Position numbers and translations under genes: made by a program. DNA of 64,000 bases from G963666945 sp963666945. GTDB taxonomy: Bacteria > Bacteroidota > Bacteroidia > Bacteroidales > Marinifilaceae. Shown here one piece after another: positions 46,179-54,596 of the stretch; position 1 is the stretch's first letter, and every line of letters begins with the position of its first letter. The notes beneath the pieces are model-generated. The model did not search any database. It saw nothing but the letters and a program-made list of their open reading frames with translations, and was not told the origin of the DNA. Where the stretch lies: assembly GCA_963666945.2 (NCBI GenBank), contig CAXXRT010000028.1, positions 1-64,000 of the forward strand. Direction: 5' to 3'.

Positions 46179-47329
46179 ATGGATAGAATTCTTGTTATTG
46201 ATGACGAAAGAAGCATAAGAAATACCCTTAAAGATATACTTGAATTTGAGAAATATGAAGTTCAAACTGCAGAGAATGGTCTGGAAGGTTTGAGTTTTAT
46301 AAAATCAAACACCTTTAATATTGTTTTTTGCGACATAAAAATGCCCCAGATGGATGGGCTTGAGGTACTGGAAAAAATAAAAAATATAAAACCTGATCTT
46401 CCTGTAATAATGATCTCAGGTCACGGCTCTATTGACACAGCTGTAGAAGCCATAAAAAAAGGAGCTTTCGATTTTATTGAAAAACCCCTTGACTTAAACA
46501 GGATATTAATCACAATAAAAAATGCTACTGAAAAAACGGAATTAATAACCAAGACAAAAGAACTGGAGCAAAAGGTAAGCAAAAATTTTGAGATGATTGG
46601 AACGTCCCCAGCTCTTCTAAAAATAAGAGATATAATAGACAAGGTAGCACCTACCGATGCAAAGATATTAATTACCGGAGACAATGGAACAGGGAAAGAA
46701 TTAGTGGCAAGACAAATACATGAAAAAAGTTCAAGATCAGATAATCCATTTATTGAAGTCAATTGTGCAGCCATACCAGGGGAACTTATAGAAAGTGAAC
46801 TTTTCGGACACGAGAAGGGTGCATTTACCTCGGCAATAAAGCAAAAGAAAGGGAAATTTGAGCAAGCCAACGGAGGGACACTCTTTTTGGATGAAATTGG
46901 AGATATGAGTCTTAAGGCACAGGCAAAAGTATTAAGATCACTTCAGGAAAATATTATAACTCGTGTTGGTGGAGATAAGAACATAAAAGTTGATGTTAGA
47001 ATAATAGCAGCAACAAATAAGAATTTACTTGAAGAAATTGAGAAAAACAACTTCAGGGAAGATCTTTACCATAGGTTAAGTGTAATAATTATAAATGTTC
47101 CGTCTTTAAAAGACAGGAAAGAAGATATCCCCGAACTGGTCAGATATTTTATAGGATTAATATGTGATGAGATGAGAATTCCCCCCAAAGAAATTTCAGA
47201 TGAAGCGATATCTGCCTTACAGGAAAAAAATTGGACAGGAAATATAAGAGAACTAAGAAATGTGACTGAAAGGTTGATAATTCTTGGGGTAAAACTATAT
47301 CAAAAGAGGATATTAATTTATATTTATAA
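46179..47329 (+). CDS. sigma-54 dependent response regulator (NtrC/AtoC type), frame disturbed at its 3' end
   Basis: A two-component regulator that activates RNA polymerase carrying sigma-54. The receiver domain has phospho-acceptor Asp52 in CDIKMPQMDG. The AAA+ domain has Walker A GDNGTGKE (167-174), the sigma-54 contact loop GAFTSA (214-219, usually GAFTGA) and Walker B LFLDEIGD. After NIRELRNVTERLIIL the raw frame runs on into hydF. Adding one G to the run at 47286-47289 gives GGKTISKEDINLYL and a stop at 47327-47329, a regulator of 383 residues without a Fis-type DNA-binding domain. This short form is common in Bacteroidota. No histidine kinase is adjacent. Confidence 0.85.
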
Positions 47330-47360
47330 TTATTTTTGTGAAAGAAGAAATAATTTATCC

Positions 47361-48560
47361 ATGCAAAAGACTAAAGATAGTAAGACACATATAGGAATAT
47401 ATGGAAGAAGAAATAATGGAAAAAGTTCAATTATTAATACTCTTGCAAATCAAGATATAGCAATTGTATCTGATGTAGCAGGAACAACAACCGATCCCGT
47501 AAAAAAATCGTTTGAGATTCTTGATTATGCACCCGTTATATTGATTGATACTGCAGGTATCGATGATCAGGGAAGTCTTGGAAAGAAAAGAGTTGAAAAA
47601 TCTCTGGAAACTATACCCAATATAGATCTTGGCATAATAGTAATAACAGACAACTGCTTTAAAGAGTATGAGGAAGAGTTGGTAAATGAATTTGAATATT
47701 TCGATACTCCATTCTTTATAATACACAATAAATCGGACATTTCCCCTCTTAAAGAAGAATTCAAAAAAGAAATTGAGGATAAATACAGAACTAAGGTTAT
47801 TGAATATTCTACAATTGATAATCCTGATAATGAGACATTAATCAAGACAATAAAAGAAACTGCACCAGAAAGCTCGATGATTACACCCTCTATTATTGGG
47901 GATCTTTTAAATCCCGGAGACATAGTGATGTTAATCACCCCTATTGATTCAGAAGCTCCATCGGGAAGGATGATTTTGCCACAGGTTCAACTCATTAGAG
48001 ATGTTCTTGATAATAAATGTATAAACATAGTTCTTCAACCTGAGGAAATCAAAGATTTTTTTAAGAACAACAATATAAAACCCAAACTGGCAATCACAGA
48101 TAGTCAGGTTTTTGAATTGGCTGACAAACTTGTACCTAAGGAAATTCCTCTTACAAGTTTCAGTACTGTTCTGGCAAGACATAAGGGTGATTTCAAAAAT
48201 TACATAAAAGGCACTCCTGCTATTGATAATTTAAAAGACGGTGACAGAGTACTTATACTTGAATCCTGTTCTCATCATGTTTCTTGCGAAGATATTGGAA
48301 GATATAAACTGCCTGCGTGGATTAAAAAATATACAGGTAAAAACATTGAATTTGAAATAGTTGCTGGTCTTTCTGCAATTAACAGACCTATTAAGGAATA
48401 TGCCATGGTAATACAATGCGGTGGGTGTATGATTACTAAGCGTCAGATAAGAAACAGGTTGCTAGCTGCTGTAAAAGCCGGTGTTCCGGTGTCGAATTAC
48501 GGACTGGCAATCGCTTATATGCACGGAATATACCACAGGGCTGTTGCACCATTTTTATAA
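47361..48560 (+). CDS. hydF: [FeFe]-hydrogenase maturation GTPase HydF
   Basis: HydF is the scaffold on which the two-iron subcluster of [FeFe]-hydrogenase is built by HydE and HydG before transfer to the enzyme. The ATG at 47361 gives 399 residues, the normal length. The GTPase domain has GRRNNGKS (15-22), DTAGIDD and a HNKSD motif. The iron-sulfur site is CSH (303-305) and CGGC (353-356), 47 residues apart; the residue before the second pair is Gln, where many HydF have His. The raw frame links it to the upstream regulator, which I attribute to one missing base. hydE, hydG and the hydrogenase are not in the window. Confidence 0.88.
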   Translation: MQKTKDSKTHIGIYGRRNNGKSSIINTLANQDIAIVSDVAGTTTDPVKKSFEILDYAPVILIDTAGIDDQGSLGKKRVEKSLETIPNIDLGIIVITDNCFKEYEEELVNEFEYFDTPFFIIHNKSDISPLKEEFKKEIEDKYRTKVIEYSTIDNPDNETLIKTIKETAPESSMITPSIIGDLLNPGDIVMLITPIDSEAPSGRMILPQVQLIRDVLDNKCINIVLQPEEIKDFFKNNNIKPKLAITDSQVFELADKLVPKEIPLTSFSTVLARHKGDFKNYIKGTPAIDNLKDGDRVLILESCSHHVSCEDIGRYKLPAWIKKYTGKNIEFEIVAGLSAINRPIKEYAMVIQCGGCMITKRQIRNRLLAAVKAGVPVSNYGLAIAYMHGIYHRAVAPFL

Positions 48561-48591
48561 TTTGAATAAAAGATATTTGATAATAACACAA

Positions 48592-48628
48592 AAAAATATC
48601 GGAGTTTAAAAGCTCCGATATTTTTTTA
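48592..48628. terminator. bidirectional terminator between hydF and floA
   Basis: AAAAATATCGGAG and CTCCGATATTTTT form a 13-base-pair stem around TTTAAAAG, with T runs in both directions. Confidence 0.85.
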
Positions 48629-48663
48629 TAATAATTTACATCAGGTGTTATCCTGATTCTTAT

Positions 48664-49646
48664 TTACTTATCACTCTTTTTATTAGGATGTTGAGATATT
48701 GACTCTCTCATAGAAGTATCTGCATCAATATTCTTCATTCTATAATAGTCCATTATTCCCATATTACCTGATCTGAAGGCCTCTGCCATTGCCTTTGGAA
48801 CCTCAGCCTCAGCTTCAATAACTTTAGCTCTCATCTCCTGAGCAAGGGCTTTCATTTCCTGCTCTGTAGCAACAGCCATTGCACGACGTTCCTCTGCACG
48901 AGCCTGAGCAATCTTAAGATCAGCTTCAGCCTGATCTGTCTGAAGAACTGCTCCAATGTTTTTACCTACATCGATATCAGCAATATCAATTGACAATATT
49001 TCAAAAGCCGTACCAGCATCTAATCCTTTATCAAGAACAACTCTGGATATAAAATCAGGATTTTCAAGTACTGCCTTATGAGATGCAGAAGAACCAATAG
49101 AAGAAACAATTCCTTCACCAACTCTTGCAAGCACTGTTTCTTCACCTGCTCCTCCAACTAATTGTCTGATATTAGCCCTTAAAGTTACCCTTGCCTTAGC
49201 AATTAGCTGAATACCATCTTTGGCAACGGCAGAAACAGGAGGAGTATTAATTATTTTTGGAATCACACTCATCTGAACCGCTTCAAATACATCTCTACCA
49301 GCCAAATCAATAGCAGTAGCCATTTTAAAAGAAAGGTCAATATTAGCCTTAGACGCAGATACCAGAGCATGTACAACCTGAGGCACATGTCCACCTGCCA
49401 AATAATGAGCTTCAAGCTGACCCCTTTCAAGCTCTACACCAGCCTTTTTCCCCTCAATCATTGCACGCACAATAACAGCAGGTGGAACTTTTCTCCATCT
49501 CATTAAAACTAGTTGAAGTAAAGAAATTTTTACCCCCAGAAACTAAAGCAGAAAAACCATAATCCAACTGGTATAAAATAAAGTAGCAGCCATAATAAAA
49601 GCAGTCCACCTCCAATAATACCAATTAACGCAGCAAAATTATCCAT
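48664..49646 (-). pseudogene. floA: flotillin-like protein FloA, two apparent +1 frameshifts
   Basis: A membrane-microdomain scaffold of the FloA/UPF0365 family. The start at 49646 gives MDNFAALIGIIGGGLLLLWL, a re-entrant or membrane hairpin that continues through IPVGLWFSALVSGVKISLLQ. The rest is a long PHB/flotillin region: MRWRKVPPAVIVRAMI, GRDVFEAVQMSVIPKIINTP, and the Ala/Glu-rich repeats ARAEERRAMAVATEQEMKAL. Extra bases in the C-run at 49533-49537 and A-run at 49552-49556 break the frame in the membrane region. Corrected length is 326 residues, as in other FloA. It forms one operon with nfeD and clpS upstream. Confidence 0.85.
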
Positions 49647-49647
49647 A

Positions 49648-50116
49648 TTAATTATTTTTAGGTTTTACAATTATCTTATATTTATAAATTTTCACAACTT
49701 CAACCTCTGTCTTTGCATCAAGATAACCTTCAATAGATTGTCCCCTCGACAACAATATCTCCTATCCTAACTTTACCCATTGGGGCTAATCTGGTAACAC
49801 AAGAACCAGTATCACCTACATTTATTTCAGGGGTATCGGTGTCAACACTACTGTCAACCTTGCTTTCTAGCATAAACTTTTTCCAAGTACGAGATTTCAG
49901 GGCATACATAATAAGCACAATATTAACGACTAATACAGATAGTAGAATAATATGTCCCACAGTACTGCCATATGTAGTATATGCAAGATATATACCTCCA
50001 CCCATCATAATAACACCACCTATCCCGGCGATAGTCACACCTGGTACAACAAGAAATTCCAATAATAGCAACACTATTCCCAGAAGAAGCAATAACACAA
50101 TAACAAATACCGTCAT
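49648..50116 (-). pseudogene. NfeD-family membrane protein, one apparent +1 frameshift
   Basis: Partner of flotillins. It has two or three membrane spans in the first 80 residues (MTVFVIVLLLLLGIVLLLLE and the following glycine-rich segment) and a C-terminal OB-fold: VGDTGSCVTRLAPMGKVRIG, then, after removing one base in CCCC at 49742-49745, QSIEGYLDAKTEVEVVKI. This gives 155 residues, normal for short NfeD. ATG 50116 is preferred over a TTG at 50134, which would overlap clpS. The floA start lies one base past its stop, so the two are translationally linked. Confidence 0.82.
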
Positions 50117-50126
50117 ATCATAAATT

Positions 50127-50411
50127 TTATTCAATAATAACTTTTAGTCCCTTTTCACTTAGTTCTTTTTGAATATGTTTTAATACAATTAAATCACCTT
50201 TTTTAATCTGGCATTTCCCTGTATAGTGAGCCAATGAAGCACATTGTTCTGCCTGTAAGGGATCGTGACCACAGACTTTCGTAAGTGTTTTAATAACATA
50301 TTCAAATTCATTTATATCATCGTTATAAAGAACAAGACTCTTATCCTGTGATAAAGATTCCTCTTTTTCAGGCCTTGCACTTCCAGAGATATTATCTTCG
50401 CTAAATGACAT
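50127..50411 (-). CDS. clpS: ATP-dependent Clp protease adaptor ClpS
   Basis: Delivers N-degron proteins to ClpAP or ClpC-type proteases. The 94-residue protein has the core VLYNDDINEFEYVIKTL (about 27-43), with the conserved NDD of the N-degron pocket, and ends ...LIVLKHIQKELSEKGLKVII. The usual HxxG-like position reads AHYTGKCQIKKG. It leads the clpS-nfeD-floA group. A protease partner is not in the window. Confidence 0.87.
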   Translation of the reverse strand: MSFSEDNISGSARPEKEESLSQDKSLVLYNDDINEFEYVIKTLTKVCGHDPLQAEQCASLAHYTGKCQIKKGDLIVLKHIQKELSEKGLKVIIE

Positions 50412-50530
50412 AATTTAATTTTTAGACTAAATTAACTATTTTTCAAATAGTAACAAGTATTGAGTTACTGATTTAAAAAATATTTTTAGCATTATTTAAA
50501 ATTTAAGATATAAAACATATAATTAATAAG

Positions 50531-50566
50531 CAAAAAAGTAGGGGATCTGGCAATATGATCCCCTCT
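50531..50566 (-). terminator. terminator downstream of sodB
   Basis: GGGGATC (50531-50537) pairs with GATCCCC (50547-50553), 30 bases past the sodB stop, with a T-rich tract on the minus strand. Confidence 0.7.
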
Positions 50567-50585
50567 TAATTATTTTAATCGATAA

Positions 50586-51161
50586 TTAATATCTTTCAGC
50601 AACAACAACCCAATTAACAATATTCCAGAAATTCTCTATATATTTTCCTCTGGCATTCTGTGTATCCAAATAATAAGCATGTTCCCATACATCCATTGTC
50701 AACAAAGGAATATAGTCTTCTCTTAAAGGATTTCCGGCATTGCTCATAGACATGATTTCCAGAGTATCGTCTGGGGTTTTTACCAACCACACCCACCCAG
50801 AACCAAATAGGGTTAATCCGGCCTGAGTAAATTCTTCTTTAAACTTTTCAAAAGAACCAAAATTCTTATTTATTGCCTCTCCTAAATATCCTAGAGGTTC
50901 TCCTCCCCCATTTCTTGAAAGAGCCTCGAAATAAAACGTATGATTAAAAACCTGTGCACCATTATTATAGATGCCACCGTCAGATTTTTTAATAATATCT
51001 TCCAGACTAGAATATTCAAAAGAAGTATCCTTAATTAGTTTATTCACATTATTCACATAAGCCTGATGATGCTTCCCATAATGAAACTCCAATGTTTTCT
51101 TACTGATATATGGTTCCAGTGCATCTAACTCAAAAGGTAATTCGGGTAATTCAAAAGCCAT
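50586..51161 (-). CDS. sodB: superoxide dismutase, Fe/Mn family
   Basis: Converts superoxide to peroxide and oxygen in the cytoplasm. Metal ligands are visible: His27 in LEFHYGKHHQAYV, a second His in VFNHTFYFEAL, and Asp and His in LTMDVWEHAYYLD. FGSGWVWLV precedes the third. Start ATG 51161 (MAFELPELPF) gives 191 residues; the in-frame ATG eight codons further upstream would add a polar stretch not seen in the family. The metal (Fe or Mn, or both) is not certain from sequence, but the pattern is most like the iron enzyme. Confidence 0.93.
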   Translation of the reverse strand: MAFELPELPFELDALEPYISKKTLEFHYGKHHQAYVNNVNKLIKDTSFEYSSLEDIIKKSDGGIYNNGAQVFNHTFYFEALSRNGGGEPLGYLGEAINKNFGSFEKFKEEFTQAGLTLFGSGWVWLVKTPDDTLEIMSMSNAGNPLREDYIPLLTMDVWEHAYYLDTQNARGKYIENFWNIVNWVVVAERY

Positions 51162-51348
51162 AGTAGTATTTTTTTGATTTAACACTTATAAATATAATTT
51201 TATTAACCTATAATTATGTATAAAAGTTACAGAAATGGAGCAAATTAACAAAGATTTAGAATTAATCTTAATAAAAACAATTAATAAAAAATTAAAATTA
51301 CGATATTTGCATATATAAAAATTGTAAGAACTACAAGATGGATGAGGA

Positions 51349-52659
51349 ATGGACAAAAGAATATTAAGACTTGCTATACCAAATATAATTAGTAATATAT
51401 CTGTACCTCTTGCAGGTATGATTGATCTTGCCCTAATGGGATACATGGAGGGGGCCGTTAATTATGTAGCAGCAATATCCCTTGGGGGAATGATATTCAA
51501 TTTTCTATACGCCACATTTGTCTTTCTTCGGATGACAACAACTGGGTTTACAGCTCAGGCATATGGGAAAAGAAATTTTTCAAGTAGTATTTCAACATTA
51601 TCGAGAGCATTGACCGTTGCCTTTATTTCAGCATTTGCGATTATTGCATTACAAATTCCACTGGAAAGACTAGCATTCACAATATTATCAACAGAGCCAG
51701 AGGTGGCAGAATTAACCCGTAATTACTTCTATATAAGAATATGGGCAGCACCCGCAACCATTGGACTATATGCTCTTTTAGGTTGGTTTATAGGAATGCA
51801 GAATGCCAAAACCCCCATGATAATATCCATAGTAGTGAACATACTTAACTTATCTCTTTCGGCAATGTTCATCATATTCTTCGGGATGAAATCTGATGGA
51901 GTGGCACTTGGGACTTTACTGGCACAGTATTGTGGCTTATTTATGGCATTATTCGTATTATTTAAATATTATAGAAAACTATTTAAATACTGGCAGAAAA
52001 ATGCCATATTTAAACTAAAGGAATTATTCAGTTTCTTTAATGTTAGCAAGGATATACTTATAAGAACAATATGCCTGATAGGTGTATTCACATTCTTTAC
52101 ATCGGAATCTGCTGCAGCAAATAAGCATATCTTATCAATAAACAGTTTACTTCTTCAATTTCTCATGCTGTTTTCTTATCTTATAGATGGATTTGCATAT
52201 GCAGCAGAAGCACTTACAGGAAAATATATAGGATCGGGAAACAAGGATTACTTAAAGAACTGTATCAAACACCTATTTAAATGGGGATGGAGACTTGCAG
52301 CAATCTTTGTAATAATATACGCAGTTGCACGAGAAAACATACTTTATGTACTAACCAATGAACAAGAAATAATTGAAGGTGCCAGAACATATATAATTTG
52401 GACAATATTACTGCCAATAAGCGGATTCGGTGCATATCTTTGGGATGGAATTTATATAGGAGCAACAGCATCTAAAGAGATGCGTAATTCTATGCTACTA
52501 TCTGTTTTTGCAGTATTTGCACCAACATACTATATTGGAAGCACATATATTGGCAACCATGCATTGTGGCTTGCTCTTTTACTATTTATGATAGCAAGAG
52601 GATTATTTCTTAGTCTTATGTCGAAAAAAGCAATATATAACAATAAGAGAAAAATTTAA
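51349..52659 (+). CDS. MATE-family multidrug/metabolite exporter
   Basis: A 436-residue polytopic protein of about twelve spans in two related halves, beginning ILRLAIPNIISNISVPLAGM, the family's opening segment. MTTTGFTAQAYGKRN and YALLGWFIGMQNAKTPM mark the first half, and SYLIDGFAYAAEALTGKYIG the second. It is of the DinF type, exporting compounds in exchange for Na+ or H+. The start ATG at 51349 fits the family opening; no other gene appears to be linked. Confidence 0.88.
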   Translation: MDKRILRLAIPNIISNISVPLAGMIDLALMGYMEGAVNYVAAISLGGMIFNFLYATFVFLRMTTTGFTAQAYGKRNFSSSISTLSRALTVAFISAFAIIALQIPLERLAFTILSTEPEVAELTRNYFYIRIWAAPATIGLYALLGWFIGMQNAKTPMIISIVVNILNLSLSAMFIIFFGMKSDGVALGTLLAQYCGLFMALFVLFKYYRKLFKYWQKNAIFKLKELFSFFNVSKDILIRTICLIGVFTFFTSESAAANKHILSINSLLLQFLMLFSYLIDGFAYAAEALTGKYIGSGNKDYLKNCIKHLFKWGWRLAAIFVIIYAVARENILYVLTNEQEIIEGARTYIIWTILLPISGFGAYLWDGIYIGATASKEMRNSMLLSVFAVFAPTYYIGSTYIGNHALWLALLLFMIARGLFLSLMSKKAIYNNKRKI

Positions 52660-52766
52660 GAAAAGAACTAATATAGTATCTGAATTTTATAACAATCCAC
52701 AAAAAGCTATTCATATTTTTATAAATAAAATATTTGTATTTACTTTGACACAGAAAACTATAAGAT

Positions 52767-53390
52767 ATGGAGTTCACTATAAACAAACCAGGGATGGGTT
52801 TTCAGAAGATCGAAAAATTCGATGCTGATGCCACCGAAGAAATGGAAATGCATTACCGTGAGATAATTAAACTCATTGGTGAAGATGCCGACAGGGAAGG
52901 ATTGGTTAAAACACCTCTTAGAGTTGCAAAATCAATGCAATTTATGACTCAGGGGTACAATATGGATCCTAAAGAAATATTAAGATCTGCAATGTTTAAG
53001 GAAGATTACAGGCAGATGGTTATTGTTAAGGACATAGAGATTTATTCTCTGTGTGAGCATCACCTGCTTCCTTTTATTGGAAAGGCTCATGTTGCATATA
53101 TTCCTAACGGACATATTACCGGACTTAGTAAGATTGCCAGAGTTGTTGAAGCTTATGCCCGAAGATTTCAGGTTCAGGAAAGACTAACCACTCAAATAAA
53201 GGAATGTATTCAGGAGACACTAAATCCTCTTGGTGTTGCAGTAGTTATCGAAGCGCAACATATGTGCATGATACTAAGGGGAGTGCAGAAACAGCATTCT
53301 GTTACGACAACATCAGATTTTAGTGGTGCTTTCGAAAAACTTGCAACAAGAGAGGAGTTTATTCGTTTAATAAGCAGTAATTTACATTAA
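52767..53390 (+). CDS. folE: GTP cyclohydrolase I
   Basis: Converts GTP to dihydroneopterin triphosphate, the entry step to folate and related pterins. Zinc ligands lie in SLCEHHLLPFIGKAH and in QHMCMILRGVQK, with the substrate-binding GHITGLSKIARVVE and the QERLT turn between them. The 207-residue length is usual. It sits alone between the exporter and fabD. Confidence 0.95.
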   Translation: MEFTINKPGMGFQKIEKFDADATEEMEMHYREIIKLIGEDADREGLVKTPLRVAKSMQFMTQGYNMDPKEILRSAMFKEDYRQMVIVKDIEIYSLCEHHLLPFIGKAHVAYIPNGHITGLSKIARVVEAYARRFQVQERLTTQIKECIQETLNPLGVAVVIEAQHMCMILRGVQKQHSVTTTSDFSGAFEKLATREEFIRLISSNLH

Positions 53391-53552
53391 TTCTCTGATA
53401 ATATTTACTTCTGATTCATAATTCTCAATCTTCATAGGGAAATTATCAGAATATTGTAATACAATCTATCTGAATTATATACTCAGATGGATCTGGCCAC
53501 AAAAACATAGATAATGTGGCAGATTTTGAAAATAAATAAAAAATATAAACTT

Positions 53553-54443
53553 ATGAAAGCTTATGTATTTCCAGGGCAAGGAGCCCAATTCCCAGGTATG
53601 GGAAAAGATTTATATGAAAATTCAGTACTTGCAAAAGAATTATTTGATAAAGCAAATGAAATCCTAGGTTTCGATATAACAACTCTAATGTTCGAAGGTA
53701 CCGAAGAGGATTTAAGACAAACTAAAGTAACTCAGCCAGCAATATTCCTGCACTCTGTTATTTTAGCAAAAACACTAGGAGAAGATTTCAAACCAGATAT
53801 GGTAGCGGGTCACTCACTAGGTGAATTTTCTGCTCTTGTTGCCAATGGTGCATTAGCATTCGAGGATGGTCTTAAGCTTGTTTCTCAAAGAGCTTTGGCT
53901 ATGCAGAAAGCATGTGAGGCAGAGCCATCTACTATGGCAGCCATCATTGGTCTTGAAGACAATATAGTAGAAGATGTTTGCGAAAGCATAGACGACGTAG
54001 TTGTTGCGGCAAACTACAACTGCCCTGGTCAGCTAGTAATCTCAGGAAGCATGAAAGGAATTGAGCTCGCTTGTGAGAAACTTAAGGAAGCCGGAGCAAA
54101 AAGAGCACTTCCATTGAAAGTAGGAGGAGCATTCCACTCACCACTTATGGAGCCTGCAAGAGCAGAACTAGCAGAGGCTATTGAAAACACAACATTCAAT
54201 ACACCAGCTTGTCCTGTTTACCAAAATGTAAACGCTCAGGCAGTAACAGATCCTCAAGAGATTAAAAAGAATCTAGTATCACAGCTTACTGCACCAGTAA
54301 GATGGACACAAACAATGATTAATATGATTGAAGGGGGAGCAACATCTTTCACTGAAGTAGGTCCAGGTAATGTACTTCAGGGACTGGTTAAAAAAGTTGA
54401 CCGCAAAATGGACACCATAGGAATAAATTCTTATCAGGGATAA
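53553..54443 (+). CDS. fabD: malonyl-CoA--ACP transacylase
   Basis: Loads malonyl groups on ACP for fatty-acid synthesis. The active-site Ser88 is in AGHSLGEFSA, FPGQGAQFPGMG opens the protein, and the catalytic His is in GGAFHSPLM. The start chosen is ATG 53553, giving 296 residues; an upstream ATG at 53514 would add a polar lysine-rich tail not found in the family. It is followed by a terminator. Confidence 0.95.
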   Translation: MKAYVFPGQGAQFPGMGKDLYENSVLAKELFDKANEILGFDITTLMFEGTEEDLRQTKVTQPAIFLHSVILAKTLGEDFKPDMVAGHSLGEFSALVANGALAFEDGLKLVSQRALAMQKACEAEPSTMAAIIGLEDNIVEDVCESIDDVVVAANYNCPGQLVISGSMKGIELACEKLKEAGAKRALPLKVGGAFHSPLMEPARAELAEAIENTTFNTPACPVYQNVNAQAVTDPQEIKKNLVSQLTAPVRWTQTMINMIEGGATSFTEVGPGNVLQGLVKKVDRKMDTIGINSYQG

Positions 54444-54463
54444 TTTTCTAAAACAGATATAAT

Positions 54464-54496
54464 AAAAAAGCTTGCCTATTTGGCAAGCTTTTTTAT
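54464..54496 (+). terminator. rho-independent terminator after fabD
   Basis: AAAAAAGCTTGCC and GGCAAGCTTTTTT form a stem around TATTT, directly after the fabD stop region. Confidence 0.85.
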
Positions 54497-54546
54497 TAAG
54501 TTCAAAGAAATACATAAAGACATAAGAACAAATATAATTTCACCAA

Positions 54547-54574
54547 AAGAGGCAACCCAAATGGGCTGCCTCTT
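54547..54574 (-). terminator. terminator downstream of the DsbD-like gene
   Basis: AAGAGGCA-ACCC pairs with GGG-C-TGCCTCTT around AAAT, with TTTTGGTG on the minus strand; it is only 20 bases past the stop. Confidence 0.55.
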
Positions 54575-54596
54575 CAAATATATAGAAATAAATTTC

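Noticed and set aside
53394..53450. Inverted pair CTGATAAT ... ATTATCAG after folE
   Set aside because: The arms are 8 bases with a loop of about 40 and there is no T-run, so it is too weak to call a terminator.
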